From contig NZ_VUNC01000005.1 in NCBI RefSeq assembly GCF_009695875.1, positions 1 through 64,000 of the forward strand: a DNA stretch of 64,000 nt. Reading direction: 5' to 3'. A program made the translations under genes and the position numbers. Source of the stretch: Olsenella porci (lineage in GTDB: Bacteria > Actinomycetota > Coriobacteriia > Coriobacteriales > Atopobiaceae). The notes under the pieces were generated by a model. It searched no databases and was not told the origin of the DNA. It worked only from the letters and a program-made list of their open reading frames with translations. Shown here piece by piece: positions 17,599-26,727 of the stretch. Numbering within the stretch: the stretch's first letter is position 1; each line of letters starts with the position of its first letter.

Positions 17599-17676
17599 CT
17601 GGGGGCATGCGCCCCTGATTCGCCCAACCTTCCCCGCCCCCTGCCCGAGCATCAGGTAGCGCGATGCTTAGCGCCG

Positions 17677-18210
17677 CTAGGCGAGACGGGCCAGCACCAT
17701 GGGGGCGGCGGTTATGAACCACGCCGCAAACGAATCGGGGTCGCGAGCAAGCTCCGCCGAGAGGTCGTCGGCGGATACCCAGCGCACGTCCATGACCTCG
17801 TCGGGGTCGGGCAGCACCTCGCCGTCGTACTCCCCGACCATCACGTGGTCGTACTCGTACTCGGCTAGGCCGTTGGCAAAGGGCGCGTAGTACACGAACG
17901 ACCCCACCTCGTGGCAGTCGACGCCCGTGACCCCCAGCTCCTGGGCAAGGCGCCGCTCCACAGCCTGGGGGAGAGACTCGCCCACACGCGGGTGGGAGCA
18001 GCACGAGTTGGCCCACAGCCCGCCGGAGTGGTACTTCCCTAGCGCCCTCCTCTGGAGGAGCACCTGAATCCTCCCGCCCACGCGGCGCCAGAGGAACACG
18101 GAGAACGCCCGGTGGAGGAGGTGACGGCGATGGCAGTCGAGCTTCTCCGCCTGACCCACCGGTCGGTCGAGGACGTCTACCAGGACCAGGAGGTCGTCTC
18201 CCCCTGCCAT
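17677..18210 (-). CDS. idi: Isopentenyl-diphosphate delta-isomerase, type I
   Basis: 177-residue Nudix-fold enzyme that converts IPP to DMAPP. HRAFSVFLW, ANSCCSHP with the catalytic cysteine, the Nudix-like ESLPQAVERRLAQELG, the acidic pair in EYEYDHV and DEVMDVRWV all match the Idi pattern. ATG at 18210 has GGGAGGTGGG upstream. It follows the UbiX gene by 40 bases on the same strand. This is notable because UbiX attaches a dimethylallyl group to FMN, so Idi could feed that reaction. It could also simply serve general isoprenoid synthesis. Confidence 0.88.
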   Translation of the reverse strand: MAGGDDLLVLVDVLDRPVGQAEKLDCHRRHLLHRAFSVFLWRRVGGRIQVLLQRRALGKYHSGGLWANSCCSHPRVGESLPQAVERRLAQELGVTGVDCHEVGSFVYYAPFANGLAEYEYDHVMVGEYDGEVLPDPDEVMDVRWVSADDLSAELARDPDSFAAWFITAAPMVLARLA

Positions 18211-18250
18211 GGTCCCACCTCCCGTCGTGGCCGCCCGGGCAATCCCTGCC

Positions 18251-18811
18251 CTACCCCTGCCAGGGGACGAAGCGGTCGTAGTCGATGCCAAACTGCATGA
18301 GCACCTTGCCGACCACGTGGTCGACCTGATGCTGCGTTGTCTCGCACCCATTGTAGAAGGTGAGCATGGGTGGGACGATGGAATAGCCGTCCTCGGCAGC
18401 CTGCAGGAGGTTGCGGCAGTGGCTGCGGTTGAGGGGCATCTCGCGCGGGACCAGGACGACCCGCCTGCCCTCCTTCATACATACGTCGGCTGCCCTCACG
18501 AGGAGATCGTCGTCGTACGAGTTGACCATGGCAGAGAGGCTCTTCATGCTGCACGGGGCAACGATCATGCCGTCTGTCCGGTACGAGCCGCTCGAGATGG
18601 GTGCGGCCAGGTCGCGGTTGTCGTAGGTCACGTCCGCGAGGGCCTCGACCTGTTTTATGGAGAGGTCGGTCTCCCTGCCGAAGATGACCTTGGCCCCCTC
18701 GCTCACGACCAGGTGGGTCTGGACGTCCTCCACCCCCGCAAGCGCCTGCAGGACCCGATACCCAATCTGGACGCCCGTGGCGCCGCTGATGCCGACGATG
18801 ATCTTGCGCAT
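18251..18811 (-). CDS. ubiX: UbiX-like flavin prenyltransferase
   Basis: 186 residues. KIIVGISGATGVQIGYRVL is the N-terminal flavin-binding loop, SSGSYRTDGMIVAPCSMKSL the second, and LVPREMPLNRSHCRNLL the prenyl-phosphate site. The enzyme joins dimethylallyl phosphate to FMN to give prenylated FMN, the cofactor of UbiD decarboxylases. Its UbiD partner lies two genes upstream in the same direction. ATG at 18811 has GAGGAG upstream. It is of the LpdB/Pad1 type used with aromatic acid decarboxylases. Confidence 0.92.
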   Translation of the reverse strand: MRKIIVGISGATGVQIGYRVLQALAGVEDVQTHLVVSEGAKVIFGRETDLSIKQVEALADVTYDNRDLAAPISSGSYRTDGMIVAPCSMKSLSAMVNSYDDDLLVRAADVCMKEGRRVVLVPREMPLNRSHCRNLLQAAEDGYSIVPPMLTFYNGCETTQHQVDHVVGKVLMQFGIDYDRFVPWQG

Positions 18812-18900
18812 ATGGACTCCTCGGTCCGTATGAAAGCCAATTACAAATGGAGCGGGGCCCCACGGCTGGAATGCAGCCCGGGACCCCGCAGTCCCGCGGG

Positions 18901-18923
18901 GCCGTCCGCCCAGGGCGGACGGC
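18901..18923 (-). terminator. Hairpin between transporter and ubiX
   Basis: GCCGTCCGCCC and its complement are separated by one base. It lies in the 128-base gap between the SLC13 stop and ubiX and has no T run. It may attenuate or process the transcript. Confidence 0.5.
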
Positions 18924-18939
18924 TCCCGAGGGAACTCTG

Positions 18940-20328
18940 TTACATCAGGCCGAGCATATGGAACCAGGCGGCCTCCACGAGCACGACGATGAAGACCACG
19001 ACGGTGAGGGGGATACCCATGCGCATGGCCTCCTTGGAGCTGTAGCCGGCGGCGTCCTCGCCCTCGCCAACCAGGATCGCAAGGTTGTGGAAGGGCAGGA
19101 TGTAGTGGATGTTGATGGCGGAGAAGACCATCATGCTCACGGCGATGGGGCTGATGGACGTACCCGAGGTGAACGCCAGGAACGCCGGGACGCAGATGCC
19201 CAGGACGGCCATGACCGAGCCCATGAACATGTGGATGATCACGGTGATGGCGGCGATCAGGAGCGCGAGAACGAAGATGTTGCTGGGGACGGAGCTGGGA
19301 AGGACCACGTTGGCGATCCACTGGTTCATGCCCGTTGCGCTGCCCACGGTGCCGATGCCCATGGCAGCAGTGAGGAACACGAGCGTGTTGATGGGCACGG
19401 AGTTCCAGGTGGACGGGGTGAGGACCTCGCCGATGACGGGCAGTGCCATGGCGGCGCCCACGATGAGGGTCACAAAGCCGATGTTGAAGCCGGTAATGGA
19501 CTCGGTGAGCCAGAGCGCGATGGCAATGACGAGCCACACGACGACGCGCTTCTCCTTGGTGCTGACGGGACCGAGTGCCTCCTGGCGCTCCCTGACCTCG
19601 TCGAAGTCGATGGTCATCTCACGCTCGGGCTTGAAGAGGCGAAGGCCCAGGAAGAGCGTGCAGAGCGTAGCGATGAGCATGGGCACCGACATGTAGAAGA
19701 ACCACTGGATGAACGAGACCCCATCCTTGGCGTACGAGGCGACGAGGGGGTTGAGCGTGGCGTCACCAGTGAGGAAGAACATGGATCCCGGAGCGGCGGC
19801 TGCGAAGGTGAGGAAGCCGACCTTGACCTTGTCTGCCTTGGACATCTTGGCGGCGTCGCAGATGGCGATCATGACCGCGAGGATCATGAACGCGCGCGGG
19901 AAGGGATGCGGGATGATCAGCGAGAGGATGAAGGTGAGTGCGAAGATGCTGATCACGAGCGACTTCCAGTCGCGCACGAACTTGATCGCGAACCAGTAGG
20001 CAATCCTCTCGCCCAGGCCCGACTCCTTGACCGCAGCCGCGATGAGGTAGGCGCCGATGACCATCCACATCTGCATCTTGGTCCACGAGGCAAATACCGT
20101 CTCGGCGTCAGAGGTGCCGGTGAGGATGAGGAGCGAGAGATAGATTGCCGAGACGTACGCGGGCTGGGCGACGCCACAGGCCCACCACACGACGGTCATG
20201 AGCGTGAGGGCGAGGCAGTGCTGGCCCTGCGCGCTAATCTCGCCGAGCGCGCTCAGGGGCGCGACCCACACGATCGCGAGGACGACGAGGCCGGCGAACA
20301 AACCGACGGTCTTCTTGTTGAGTTTCAC
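18940..20328 (-). CDS. SLC13/DASS-family anion transporter
   Basis: 462 residues with 11-13 membrane segments and no soluble domain. The HPFPRAFMILA and GDATLNPLVASYA stretches and the repeated C-terminal half (MALPVIGEVLTPSTWNSVPINTLVFL, SINIHYILPFHN) fit the divalent-anion symporter superfamily. Lying between the UbiD and UbiX genes, it is likely the importer of the aromatic acid substrate, or an exchanger. The start is a GTG at 20328 after AAGGA; the gap to ubiD is 63 bases. Confidence 0.85.
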   Translation of the reverse strand: MKLNKKTVGLFAGLVVLAIVWVAPLSALGEISAQGQHCLALTLMTVVWWACGVAQPAYVSAIYLSLLILTGTSDAETVFASWTKMQMWMVIGAYLIAAAVKESGLGERIAYWFAIKFVRDWKSLVISIFALTFILSLIIPHPFPRAFMILAVMIAICDAAKMSKADKVKVGFLTFAAAAPGSMFFLTGDATLNPLVASYAKDGVSFIQWFFYMSVPMLIATLCTLFLGLRLFKPEREMTIDFDEVRERQEALGPVSTKEKRVVVWLVIAIALWLTESITGFNIGFVTLIVGAAMALPVIGEVLTPSTWNSVPINTLVFLTAAMGIGTVGSATGMNQWIANVVLPSSVPSNIFVLALLIAAITVIIHMFMGSVMAVLGICVPAFLAFTSGTSISPIAVSMMVFSAINIHYILPFHNLAILVGEGEDAAGYSSKEAMRMGIPLTVVVFIVVLVEAAWFHMLGLM

Positions 20329-20347
20329 GAACCAATCCTTCCCTTGG

Positions 20348-20372
20348 GGCGCGGGCGGGATGCGCCCGCGCC
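20348..20372 (-). terminator. Hairpin between ubiD and transporter
   Basis: GGCGCGGGCG pairs exactly with CGCCCGCGCC round a five-base loop. No T run follows, so it may only stabilise the upstream message. Confidence 0.45.
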
Positions 20373-20391
20373 ACGTCGAGGCTTGCGGGTA

Positions 20392-21870
20392 CTAGGCCTG
20401 GAGCTCCTTGGCCCACTTCTGCTTGTCGATCTCGAGGAACTTGCTGCGCTGGAAGTTGTCCTTGAGGTCGAAGGGCACCGTGCAGTCGAAGATCGCCTTG
20501 CACGCGATGCCGTGGAAGCGGATTGAGGGGTCCATCGCGGGGTCGTTGGAGGGGTCGAGCACGTGGCAGTGGCAGCCGGGGATCGTGATGAGGTCACGGT
20601 CGGCCTGGAAGCGCGTGGTCATGGCCCACATGACGTCGTTCATGTCAAAGATGTCGATGTCCTCGTCGACCAGGAACACGTGCTTGAGCTCGCTGAATGC
20701 CGAGAACGCAAGCAGGGCGGCGTTGCGCTGGCGGCCCTCATCGTTCTTGCTGCTCTTCTTGAACTGCAGGATCGCGACGAACTTGCCACCGCCGCAGGGT
20801 GCCGCGTGGACGTTGAGCAGGCGGCCGGGGATGGCGGTCTCGACCATCTTGTAGATGGACGCCTCGGTGGGGATGCCCGCCATCGAGACGTGCTCGTGGG
20901 ACGGCCCGATGCAGGACTGCATGATGGGGTGCTCGCGATGCGTGACGGCGGTGATCTTGATCACGGGCAGCGCGGGCTTGGCGTCGCCGGTGTAGCCCGG
21001 GAACTCGGGCATGGCCTTGCCGGTGTTGGAGTTGATGTCCTCGCGGATGGTCTTGTCGTGCAGCAGGTAGCCCTCGAGCACGTACTCGGCGTTGGCGATG
21101 CACTTCTCGGGGACGGTGAGGCAGTTTGCCAGCTCAACGGGACGGTTGCGGATGGCGCCGGCGATCTGCAGCTCGTTGTAGCCGAGCGGCGTCGTGGGAG
21201 CCTCGAAGCCTGCGGACATGTAGACCGCGGGGTCCAGTCCGATGGAGATGGAGATGGGCATGTCCTTGCCCTCAGCCTTCCAGCGGTCGAAGAACGCCCC
21301 CAGGTGACGGCTGCCCGGGGTGATCCACATGCCCAGCTCGTCCTTGGACTCGATGCAGAGGCGGTGGATCGTTACATCGGAGGTGCCGTTCTCGGGGTCA
21401 TGCCCCATGCACAGGCCCATGGTGATGTAGGGGCCGGCGTCCTCGGGGGTGTTGGTGGGCGCGGGAACGAGCGTGCGCAGGTCAAAGTCGTGGTCGGTGG
21501 CCTTGTGCACGACCTCCTGGCAGTCGATGTGCTTGCCCTCCTCGATCATCACGGGCGGGATGGTGTGCTGCAGCTTCTTGCCCATCTCGAGGCCCAGGTG
21601 CTCCTCGTCCATGCCGATGAGCTTCGAGACGCGCTTGCGGCTCGCGAGCATGCCGATCACGACCTTGGCGTCGGGGAAGCCCTTCACGTTGTTGAAGAGC
21701 ATCGCGGGGCCCTCCTTGGTCGGGCGCATGACCGTTCCGCCTGCACCAACGTAGCGGTAGACGCCGGAGACCTCCGCGTCGGGGTCGACCTCGGTGTCCG
21801 TGGTCAGCAGCTGGCCCTGCTCTCCCTCAAGGAACTCGAGCGCGCTTCTCAGGTCGTGAATCTCTGCCAT
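20392..21870 (-). CDS. UbiD-family aromatic acid decarboxylase, gallate decarboxylase-like
   Basis: 492 residues. The UbiD layout is clear: the SDVTIHR stretch (164-170) for prenyl-FMN contact, AEYVLEG (261-267) with the catalytic glutamates, IGPSHEHVSMAGIPTEASI and VDEDIDIFDMNDVMWAM. From memory, GVYRYVGAGGTVMRPTKEGP and the adjacent FNNVKGFPDAKV are very close to LpdC, the gallate (and protocatechuate) decarboxylase of lactobacilli; I could not run the comparison. The reaction would be gallate to pyrogallol plus CO2 in the cytosol. ATG at 21870 has AGGAGGG upstream. The set UbiD-transporter-UbiX-Idi under a MerR gene looks like one catabolic unit. Confidence 0.85.
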   Translation of the reverse strand: MAEIHDLRSALEFLEGEQGQLLTTDTEVDPDAEVSGVYRYVGAGGTVMRPTKEGPAMLFNNVKGFPDAKVVIGMLASRKRVSKLIGMDEEHLGLEMGKKLQHTIPPVMIEEGKHIDCQEVVHKATDHDFDLRTLVPAPTNTPEDAGPYITMGLCMGHDPENGTSDVTIHRLCIESKDELGMWITPGSRHLGAFFDRWKAEGKDMPISISIGLDPAVYMSAGFEAPTTPLGYNELQIAGAIRNRPVELANCLTVPEKCIANAEYVLEGYLLHDKTIREDINSNTGKAMPEFPGYTGDAKPALPVIKITAVTHREHPIMQSCIGPSHEHVSMAGIPTEASIYKMVETAIPGRLLNVHAAPCGGGKFVAILQFKKSSKNDEGRQRNAALLAFSAFSELKHVFLVDEDIDIFDMNDVMWAMTTRFQADRDLITIPGCHCHVLDPSNDPAMDPSIRFHGIACKAIFDCTVPFDLKDNFQRSKFLEIDKQKWAKELQA

Positions 21871-21947
21871 GTTGTCCCTCCTGCACGTCGCATGTGGGCG
21901 GAGAGGGATTCCCCGCCCCCGTTTCGGCACGAGGGTAGAAGTGTGTT

Positions 21948-21963
21948 CCTGCTATCAGGTCAA
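21948..21963 (-). promoter_or_regulatory. Candidate MerR-controlled promoter of the decarboxylase operon
   Basis: On the minus strand TTGACC (21963-21958) overlaps a dyad, CCTG-ATAG-CAGG, at 21959-21948. MerR regulators bind such a dyad between the -35 and -10 boxes. A clear -10 is not visible 17-19 bases on, so the call is weak. Confidence 0.35.
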
Positions 21964-22028
21964 GCACAATTTTCACAAATGGCTTGGAATTGTCTGGCGA
22001 GAGGGACGCGGGCAGGCGCGCCAGCGGC

Positions 22029-22871
22029 CTATCCCTCTGGCATCACGGGAATCTCGAGCCTGCAGAGGTCGGCGTGGTGCTCCTCATTGTAGAAGGCGGA
22101 GTCGAGGATGCAGAGGTCAAAGACGTCGCCACACGGAACGAGGCCCCTCTCCCCCATCCAGTCGAGGAGCCGCCGGACCGGCTTCCAGTCGTAGGGCATC
22201 GCAACCTTGTACATGGTCACGTACTCGCCCTCGGGCAGGGTGACCATGGTTGCCCCGGGGACGTCCTGCCCGTTGGGGACCAGCACGATGCTTCCCGCCC
22301 CGTCGAGGGGACGCGGCGTTCCCTGGCTCTCTGCACGCAGGACGGACCCAAACCCCATGGAGGGAAGCATCCCCGCGTCGAGCAGCTTCCCCCAGGCGCC
22401 CATGAGGGCAAGATGCAGCTTCATCACGTCCATGTCCCCCTCGGGATAGGGCGAGAAGATAGCCTTGCGCTGCGGGAGCCACTCCACCCGGGGCAGGTCG
22501 ACCGACCGAGCCTTGGTCGCGGAGTGGGAGAAGAGCTCGCCCAACTGACGCACCTCACTCAGCTGCTCCTGGAGCCGCTCGATCTGGGACTGGATGGCAT
22601 CCTCACGCTGGCGGAGGAGCTCTATGACGCCGTCGACCGAGCGGTTGCGCATGAAGGCGCCTATCTGGGCGAGGGGGACACCCATCTCCTTGAGCAGGCA
22701 GATGAGCCTGAGCTGCGGAATCTGGCCGATGCTGTAGTAGCGGTAGCCCGACTCGCTCACGTACGCAGGCTTGAGCAGACCGTTCTTGTCGTACAGGATG
22801 AGCGTCTGGCGCGAGATGCCGTTGAGGGCGGCCATCTGGCTGATTTTGACGAACTCCTTGCGGTCCTCCAT
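22029..22871 (-). CDS. MerR-family regulator with GyrI-like effector domain
   Basis: 280 residues. Residues 8-75 are the MerR winged helix (ISQMAALNGISRQTLILYDKNGLL, then GYRYYSIGQI). A coiled coil follows (about 85-115). The C-terminal 150 residues resemble the GyrI/BmrR ligand domain, which binds aromatic or cationic compounds. It reads into the UbiD gene from 158 bases away, so it is probably the local activator responding to the acid substrate. ATG at 22871 has GGAGGTG upstream; an earlier ATG at 22931 lacks support. Confidence 0.9.
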   Translation of the reverse strand: MEDRKEFVKISQMAALNGISRQTLILYDKNGLLKPAYVSESGYRYYSIGQIPQLRLICLLKEMGVPLAQIGAFMRNRSVDGVIELLRQREDAIQSQIERLQEQLSEVRQLGELFSHSATKARSVDLPRVEWLPQRKAIFSPYPEGDMDVMKLHLALMGAWGKLLDAGMLPSMGFGSVLRAESQGTPRPLDGAGSIVLVPNGQDVPGATMVTLPEGEYVTMYKVAMPYDWKPVRRLLDWMGERGLVPCGDVFDLCILDSAFYNEEHHADLCRLEIPVMPEG

Positions 22872-23008
22872 GGGCACCTCCGGTCCGTGACGACTTGCGC
22901 GAGACACCACAAAACTGTATTGCAGCTTCACAGTTTGATGCCATTCAGGTTCGCAGTCACTCTCGGCGGACGCAATCAGGGCGCCGTGACCTTCGTCGCC
23001 ACCGACGT

Positions 23009-24031
23009 CTAAAGCGAGAAGAGCGCCCTCGCGTTATCCCAGAGCGCATCGTACGTGCGCTGGCGGGAGGCAATCCCAGCGTCCTCCCTCACCTGGGCGA
23101 GGCTTGCGGCGGAGAAGGCAACCATGGCCTCCTCGCACTCCTCCCCGCGCAGGGGGACGGGGGCCATGTAGGGCGAGTCCGTCTCCGAGAGAATCAGCCG
23201 CTCGGGGCACTCGACTGCCGCCTGTCGTACGTCGTCACTCGAGCGGAACGTCTCGGCGCCTCCAAAGGCGACGTGCGAGCCAAGCTCCACGAACGGGGCC
23301 ATGACCTCGGGGCCCTGCGTGAAGCAGTGCAGGTCGCAGCCGCGTCGCGGGACGCCCTCCTCCCGCAGGACGCGCTCGACAAGGGCGTGCGCCGAGGCCG
23401 CCTCGTCGTCCCGGGCGTCGCGAACGTGCAGCTCGACGGGTAGGTCACGCTCACGTGCCACGCGGAGCTGGTCGCGAAGGGCACATTCCTGGGCATCGAG
23501 TGGGACGTCAGAGTACGGGCCGAGGTCCACGCCTATCTCGCCTACGCCAACGCAGCGCGGGGAGTCGAGCAGGAGCGAGAGCCTCTCCCCCACCGACAGG
23601 TCGCCCAGATAGTCGACGGCCCCATACGGGTGGACCCCCGCGACGATCCACACGTTGTCGAGGAGCGGGGGCAGGCCGGGCCGGTCGGGGAACTCTGGCG
23701 GGACCAGTCCGATGGAGGCGTACCTGTCAAGCAATCCGCGGGCCTCATCCACCTTGGACTCGAACCAGTCCAGGAACCTCGGGACGTCCCGGACGTCGTC
23801 CGCCGGGTCGACCGGGACCACAAGGAGGCGCACCCCCGCGAGGGCGGCCCTTGCCAGGACGTTGGCCGCCTGGTGCTCGCGGAACACCGTGAGGTGCCCA
23901 TGGGTATCGGCAAGCGGCGCAAGGGGTGCGGGGAACTCCACGGCCCTGCCGCGCACGTCGTGGAACAGCGAGCCGTCCTCCCAGGTGAGCGCGTCGAGCT
24001 GGGAGGAGCTGAGGGAGTGCCTCCCGCTCAT
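23009..24031 (-). CDS. tatD: TatD-family metal-dependent hydrolase
   Basis: 340 residues. TIM-barrel metal ligands appear in order: DTHGHL (usual DxHxHL), GEIGVDL, the HVRDA and LHCFTQG histidines and SETDSPYM. TatD enzymes act as Mg-dependent 3'-5' exonucleases. The protein is about 80 residues longer than E. coli TatD because of an insert after the first metal motif (about residues 68-120). Its ATG overlaps the end of rsmA by four bases, so translation is coupled. Confidence 0.9.
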   Translation of the reverse strand: MSGRHSLSSSQLDALTWEDGSLFHDVRGRAVEFPAPLAPLADTHGHLTVFREHQAANVLARAALAGVRLLVVPVDPADDVRDVPRFLDWFESKVDEARGLLDRYASIGLVPPEFPDRPGLPPLLDNVWIVAGVHPYGAVDYLGDLSVGERLSLLLDSPRCVGVGEIGVDLGPYSDVPLDAQECALRDQLRVARERDLPVELHVRDARDDEAASAHALVERVLREEGVPRRGCDLHCFTQGPEVMAPFVELGSHVAFGGAETFRSSDDVRQAAVECPERLILSETDSPYMAPVPLRGEECEEAMVAFSAASLAQVREDAGIASRQRTYDALWDNARALFSL

Positions 24032-24957
24032 GCGAGCGCCCCCTCGCCGAGCTCGCGGGCAAGGTTCACAAAGTCCTCGGTGGAGAGGCGCTCGGCGCGC
24101 ACGGTCGGCTCGATGCCAACCCGTGCGAACGCCTCGTCGAGGGCGGCCTTGTCGAAGCCAGACGAGGACATGGAGTTGCGGATGGTCTTGCGGCGCTGCG
24201 CGAAGGCGGCATCGATCACGTGCGCGGTCGCCTCGAGCTGGCCAGGCGAGAGGGGCTCCCCCGTCTGCGGGTCAACGGCCGGCCTGCGGTCGATCCGCAC
24301 CACGGCGCTCTGCACGTGCGGGGGCGGGAGGAAGTTGCCCGGACCCACCTCAAAGCGCCCCGTGACCGTGCCGTACAGCCCAAGCTTGGCGGTGTAGGCA
24401 CCGTAGTCGCGCCCGCCCGGGGTCGCGGCGATGCGGTCGGCGACCTCTGCCTGCACCATCACGACCTCGCGGTGCACGTGGGGCATGGCCTGGAGCGTGC
24501 GCAGGATGATGGTGGCGGCGACCTGGTACGGGAGGTTGCTCACGAGCTTGGTTGGCCTTGGGGAGGGAAGGGGCCTGCCCAGCCGGGAGACCGCCTGGGC
24601 GAGGTCGTCCTCCCCCACCCCCAGGGCGTCGCCCATGAGGAGGGCGAACCGCTCAGAGTCGCGGGCGCAGGTGCTCTGGAGCACGGGCTCGAGCGACCGG
24701 TCCGCCTCCACCGAGCACACCGCACCCGCAAGCGGGAGCAGCGCCACGGTGAGGGTGCCGATGCCCGGCCCCACCTCAAAGACCACGTCGTCCTCGCCCA
24801 GCTCGGCGAGGTCCAGGATCGAGGCGATGACCGAGTCGCTCACCAGGAAGTTCTGGCCAAGCCGATGCTTGGCCCCATGGCCAAACTCCTCCAGCACCAG
24901 ACGGGTCTGGCGCGGGTTGGCGAGCCACGAGCAGGCCTTGTCGCCGGAGCCTGCCAC
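24028..24957 (-). CDS. rsmA: 16S rRNA dimethyladenosine transferase
   Basis: 309 residues. HRLGQNFLVSDSVIASI and VFEVGPGIGTLTVALLP are the KsgA/RsmA entry and SAM motifs, and VSNLPYQVAATIIL is motif IV. It dimethylates two adjacent adenines near the 3' end of 16S rRNA. The start is GTG at 24957, four bases after the metG stop, with AGAGGGAC upstream. The order metG-rsmA-tatD is a common bacterial cluster. Confidence 0.94.
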   Translation of the reverse strand: MAGSGDKACSWLANPRQTRLVLEEFGHGAKHRLGQNFLVSDSVIASILDLAELGEDDVVFEVGPGIGTLTVALLPLAGAVCSVEADRSLEPVLQSTCARDSERFALLMGDALGVGEDDLAQAVSRLGRPLPSPRPTKLVSNLPYQVAATIILRTLQAMPHVHREVVMVQAEVADRIAATPGGRDYGAYTAKLGLYGTVTGRFEVGPGNFLPPPHVQSAVVRIDRRPAVDPQTGEPLSPGQLEATAHVIDAAFAQRRKTIRNSMSSSGFDKAALDEAFARVGIEPTVRAERLSTEDFVNLARELGEGALA

Positions 24958-24961
24958 CGTG

Positions 24962-26572
24962 CTAGTCCCTCTTGGCCTGGAGACGGGGGAACAGCGCGTC
25001 TCCCTTGGTGACGGGGACGGAGGAGGCGAGGCCGCCCCACTGGCAGACGGCCGCGAGGTCGTCCGTCTGGGCCTCTCCACCAAGGCTCATGCGACGCAGG
25101 ACCTCCGCCGAGGTGCTGGGCATGAAGGGCGCCAGCAGGTGGGCGCAGATGCGGATGGACTCGAGCAGGTTGGTGATGATGTCCGCGAGCTCCTGCGCGC
25201 GTGCGGGATCCTTGGCGACTGCCCAGGGCGCGGAGTCCTCGATGTAGTGGTTGGCTGCGTGCACGAGCTCCATCACCACGTCCTTGGCTGCCACGTACTC
25301 GAGCTTGTCCATGTGCTCCGCGTAGCGCCCCTCGATGCCCAGGGCGATGCTGCGGAGCGGGTTGTCCCTCTCCGCCCAGCCGTCCGCGAGCGCTGGGGTC
25401 TTGCCATCAAAGTACTTGGCGCTCATGTTGAGGGAGCGGGACACCAGGTTGCCCCAGCTGTTGGCCAGGTCGGCGTTGTAGACCTGCTCCATGCGGTTGA
25501 AGCTGATGGCGCCGTCCTCGCCCGGCACGCAGTCGGTCATGAAGTAGTAGCGGTACCCCTCCACGCCCAGCATGTCGATGACCTCGCGCGGCGCGATGGC
25601 GTTGCCGCGCGACTTGGACATCTTCTCTCCCTTGCCGGTCTCCTCGTTGCGCACCATGAGGAAGCCGTGCGCAAAGACGTGCTCGGGCAGCGCCTCGTTA
25701 ATGGCCATGAGCATGGCGGGCCAGATGACGCAGTGGAAGCGGATGATGTCCTTGCCCACGATGTGGTACTGGGCCGGCCAGCGGCGGGCGAACTCTGCCT
25801 TGGCCTCGGGGGTGTCGACGCCATACCCAACGGCTGTCATGTAGTTGAGGAGGGCGTCAAACCACACGTAGGTGACGTGCTTGTCGTCGAACGGAACGGG
25901 GATGCCCCAGTCAAAGCTCGTGCGCGAGACCGAGAGGTCCTGGAGGCCACCCTCGACGAAGCTGCGGACCTCGTTCATGCGGAAGTCGGGCTGGACGAAG
26001 TCGGGATGCTCGTCGTACAGCTTGAGCAGGCGGTCCTGGAACGCGGAGAGCTTGAAGAAGTAGGACTCCTCCTGCACGCGCTCCAGGGGACGGCCGCAGT
26101 CGGGGCACAGGTGCTGGCCCTCGGTGTGGCGCTCCTCGTCTGCCTTCGAAACCTGGGTCTCGGTGAAGTAGGTCTCCTCGGGCACGCAGTACCAGCCGTC
26201 GTAGCTGCCCTTGTACAGGTATCCGGAATCCCTCATGCGATCCCACAGGTACTGCACCGCATGCACCTGGCGGGGCTCGGTGGTGCGGATGAAGTCGTCG
26301 TTGGAGATCTCGAGCTCGCGCCACAGGTCCTTGAAGAGCGGCGCCTGGCTGTCACACCACTCCTGCGGGGTCATGCCGTGGCTGCGCGCGGCCTCCTCCA
26401 CCTTCTCGCCGTGCTCGTCCATCCCCGTGAGGAACTTGACGTCGTACCCCGCGGCGCGGCGGTAGCGCGCCTGGACGTCGCAGAGGATCGTGGAGTAGGC
26501 AGTCCCCAGGTGGGGGGCTGCGTTGACGTAGTAGATGGGGGTGGTGATGAAGAAGGACGGCTTGTCGCTCAT
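24962..26572 (-). CDS. metG: Methionyl-tRNA synthetase
   Basis: 536 residues. TTPIYYVNAAPHLGTAYS holds the HIGH-type motif (HLGTAYS here) and EKMSKSRGNAI the KMSKS motif. The four-cysteine zinc knuckle is reduced to one CPDCG pair. There is no C-terminal tRNA-binding EMAP domain, so this is the short form. It charges tRNA-Met in the cytosol. ATG at 26572 follows CGGGAGA. The 155-base leader contains a GTACAA/TTGTAC hairpin near 26603-26623 but no recognisable T-box. Confidence 0.96.
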   Translation of the reverse strand: MSDKPSFFITTPIYYVNAAPHLGTAYSTILCDVQARYRRAAGYDVKFLTGMDEHGEKVEEAARSHGMTPQEWCDSQAPLFKDLWRELEISNDDFIRTTEPRQVHAVQYLWDRMRDSGYLYKGSYDGWYCVPEETYFTETQVSKADEERHTEGQHLCPDCGRPLERVQEESYFFKLSAFQDRLLKLYDEHPDFVQPDFRMNEVRSFVEGGLQDLSVSRTSFDWGIPVPFDDKHVTYVWFDALLNYMTAVGYGVDTPEAKAEFARRWPAQYHIVGKDIIRFHCVIWPAMLMAINEALPEHVFAHGFLMVRNEETGKGEKMSKSRGNAIAPREVIDMLGVEGYRYYFMTDCVPGEDGAISFNRMEQVYNADLANSWGNLVSRSLNMSAKYFDGKTPALADGWAERDNPLRSIALGIEGRYAEHMDKLEYVAAKDVVMELVHAANHYIEDSAPWAVAKDPARAQELADIITNLLESIRICAHLLAPFMPSTSAEVLRRMSLGGEAQTDDLAAVCQWGGLASSVPVTKGDALFPRLQAKRD

Positions 26573-26727
26573 GGGGTCTCCCGATTCCTGATGGCGGAAC
26601 GTACAACGGGGGCAATTGTACTCTGGGAGCGATGGAGACCCGCGGGAGGCGACTCCAATCGAAAAAACACCCACCGCACGACATGGTTTTGGCACCGGGG
26701 GAGAGGGGCGGGGCAACGGCAACGCAG

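Larger units (their letters stand above)
17177..17676. other. Repeat-bearing intergenic island A
   Basis: About 500 bases without a credible gene. It contains two direct and two inverted copies of a 26-base unit, listed separately. Short open frames here have poor ribosome sites and no recognisable products. Confidence 0.6.

Noticed and set aside
18847-20526. Long plus-strand frame opposite the transporter
   Set aside because: Asp/Gly/His/Arg-rich translation with no domain; shadow of a membrane protein gene.
26573-26727. T-box riboswitch before metG
   Set aside because: No T-box consensus or antiterminator pair is visible; only a short GTACAA hairpin.
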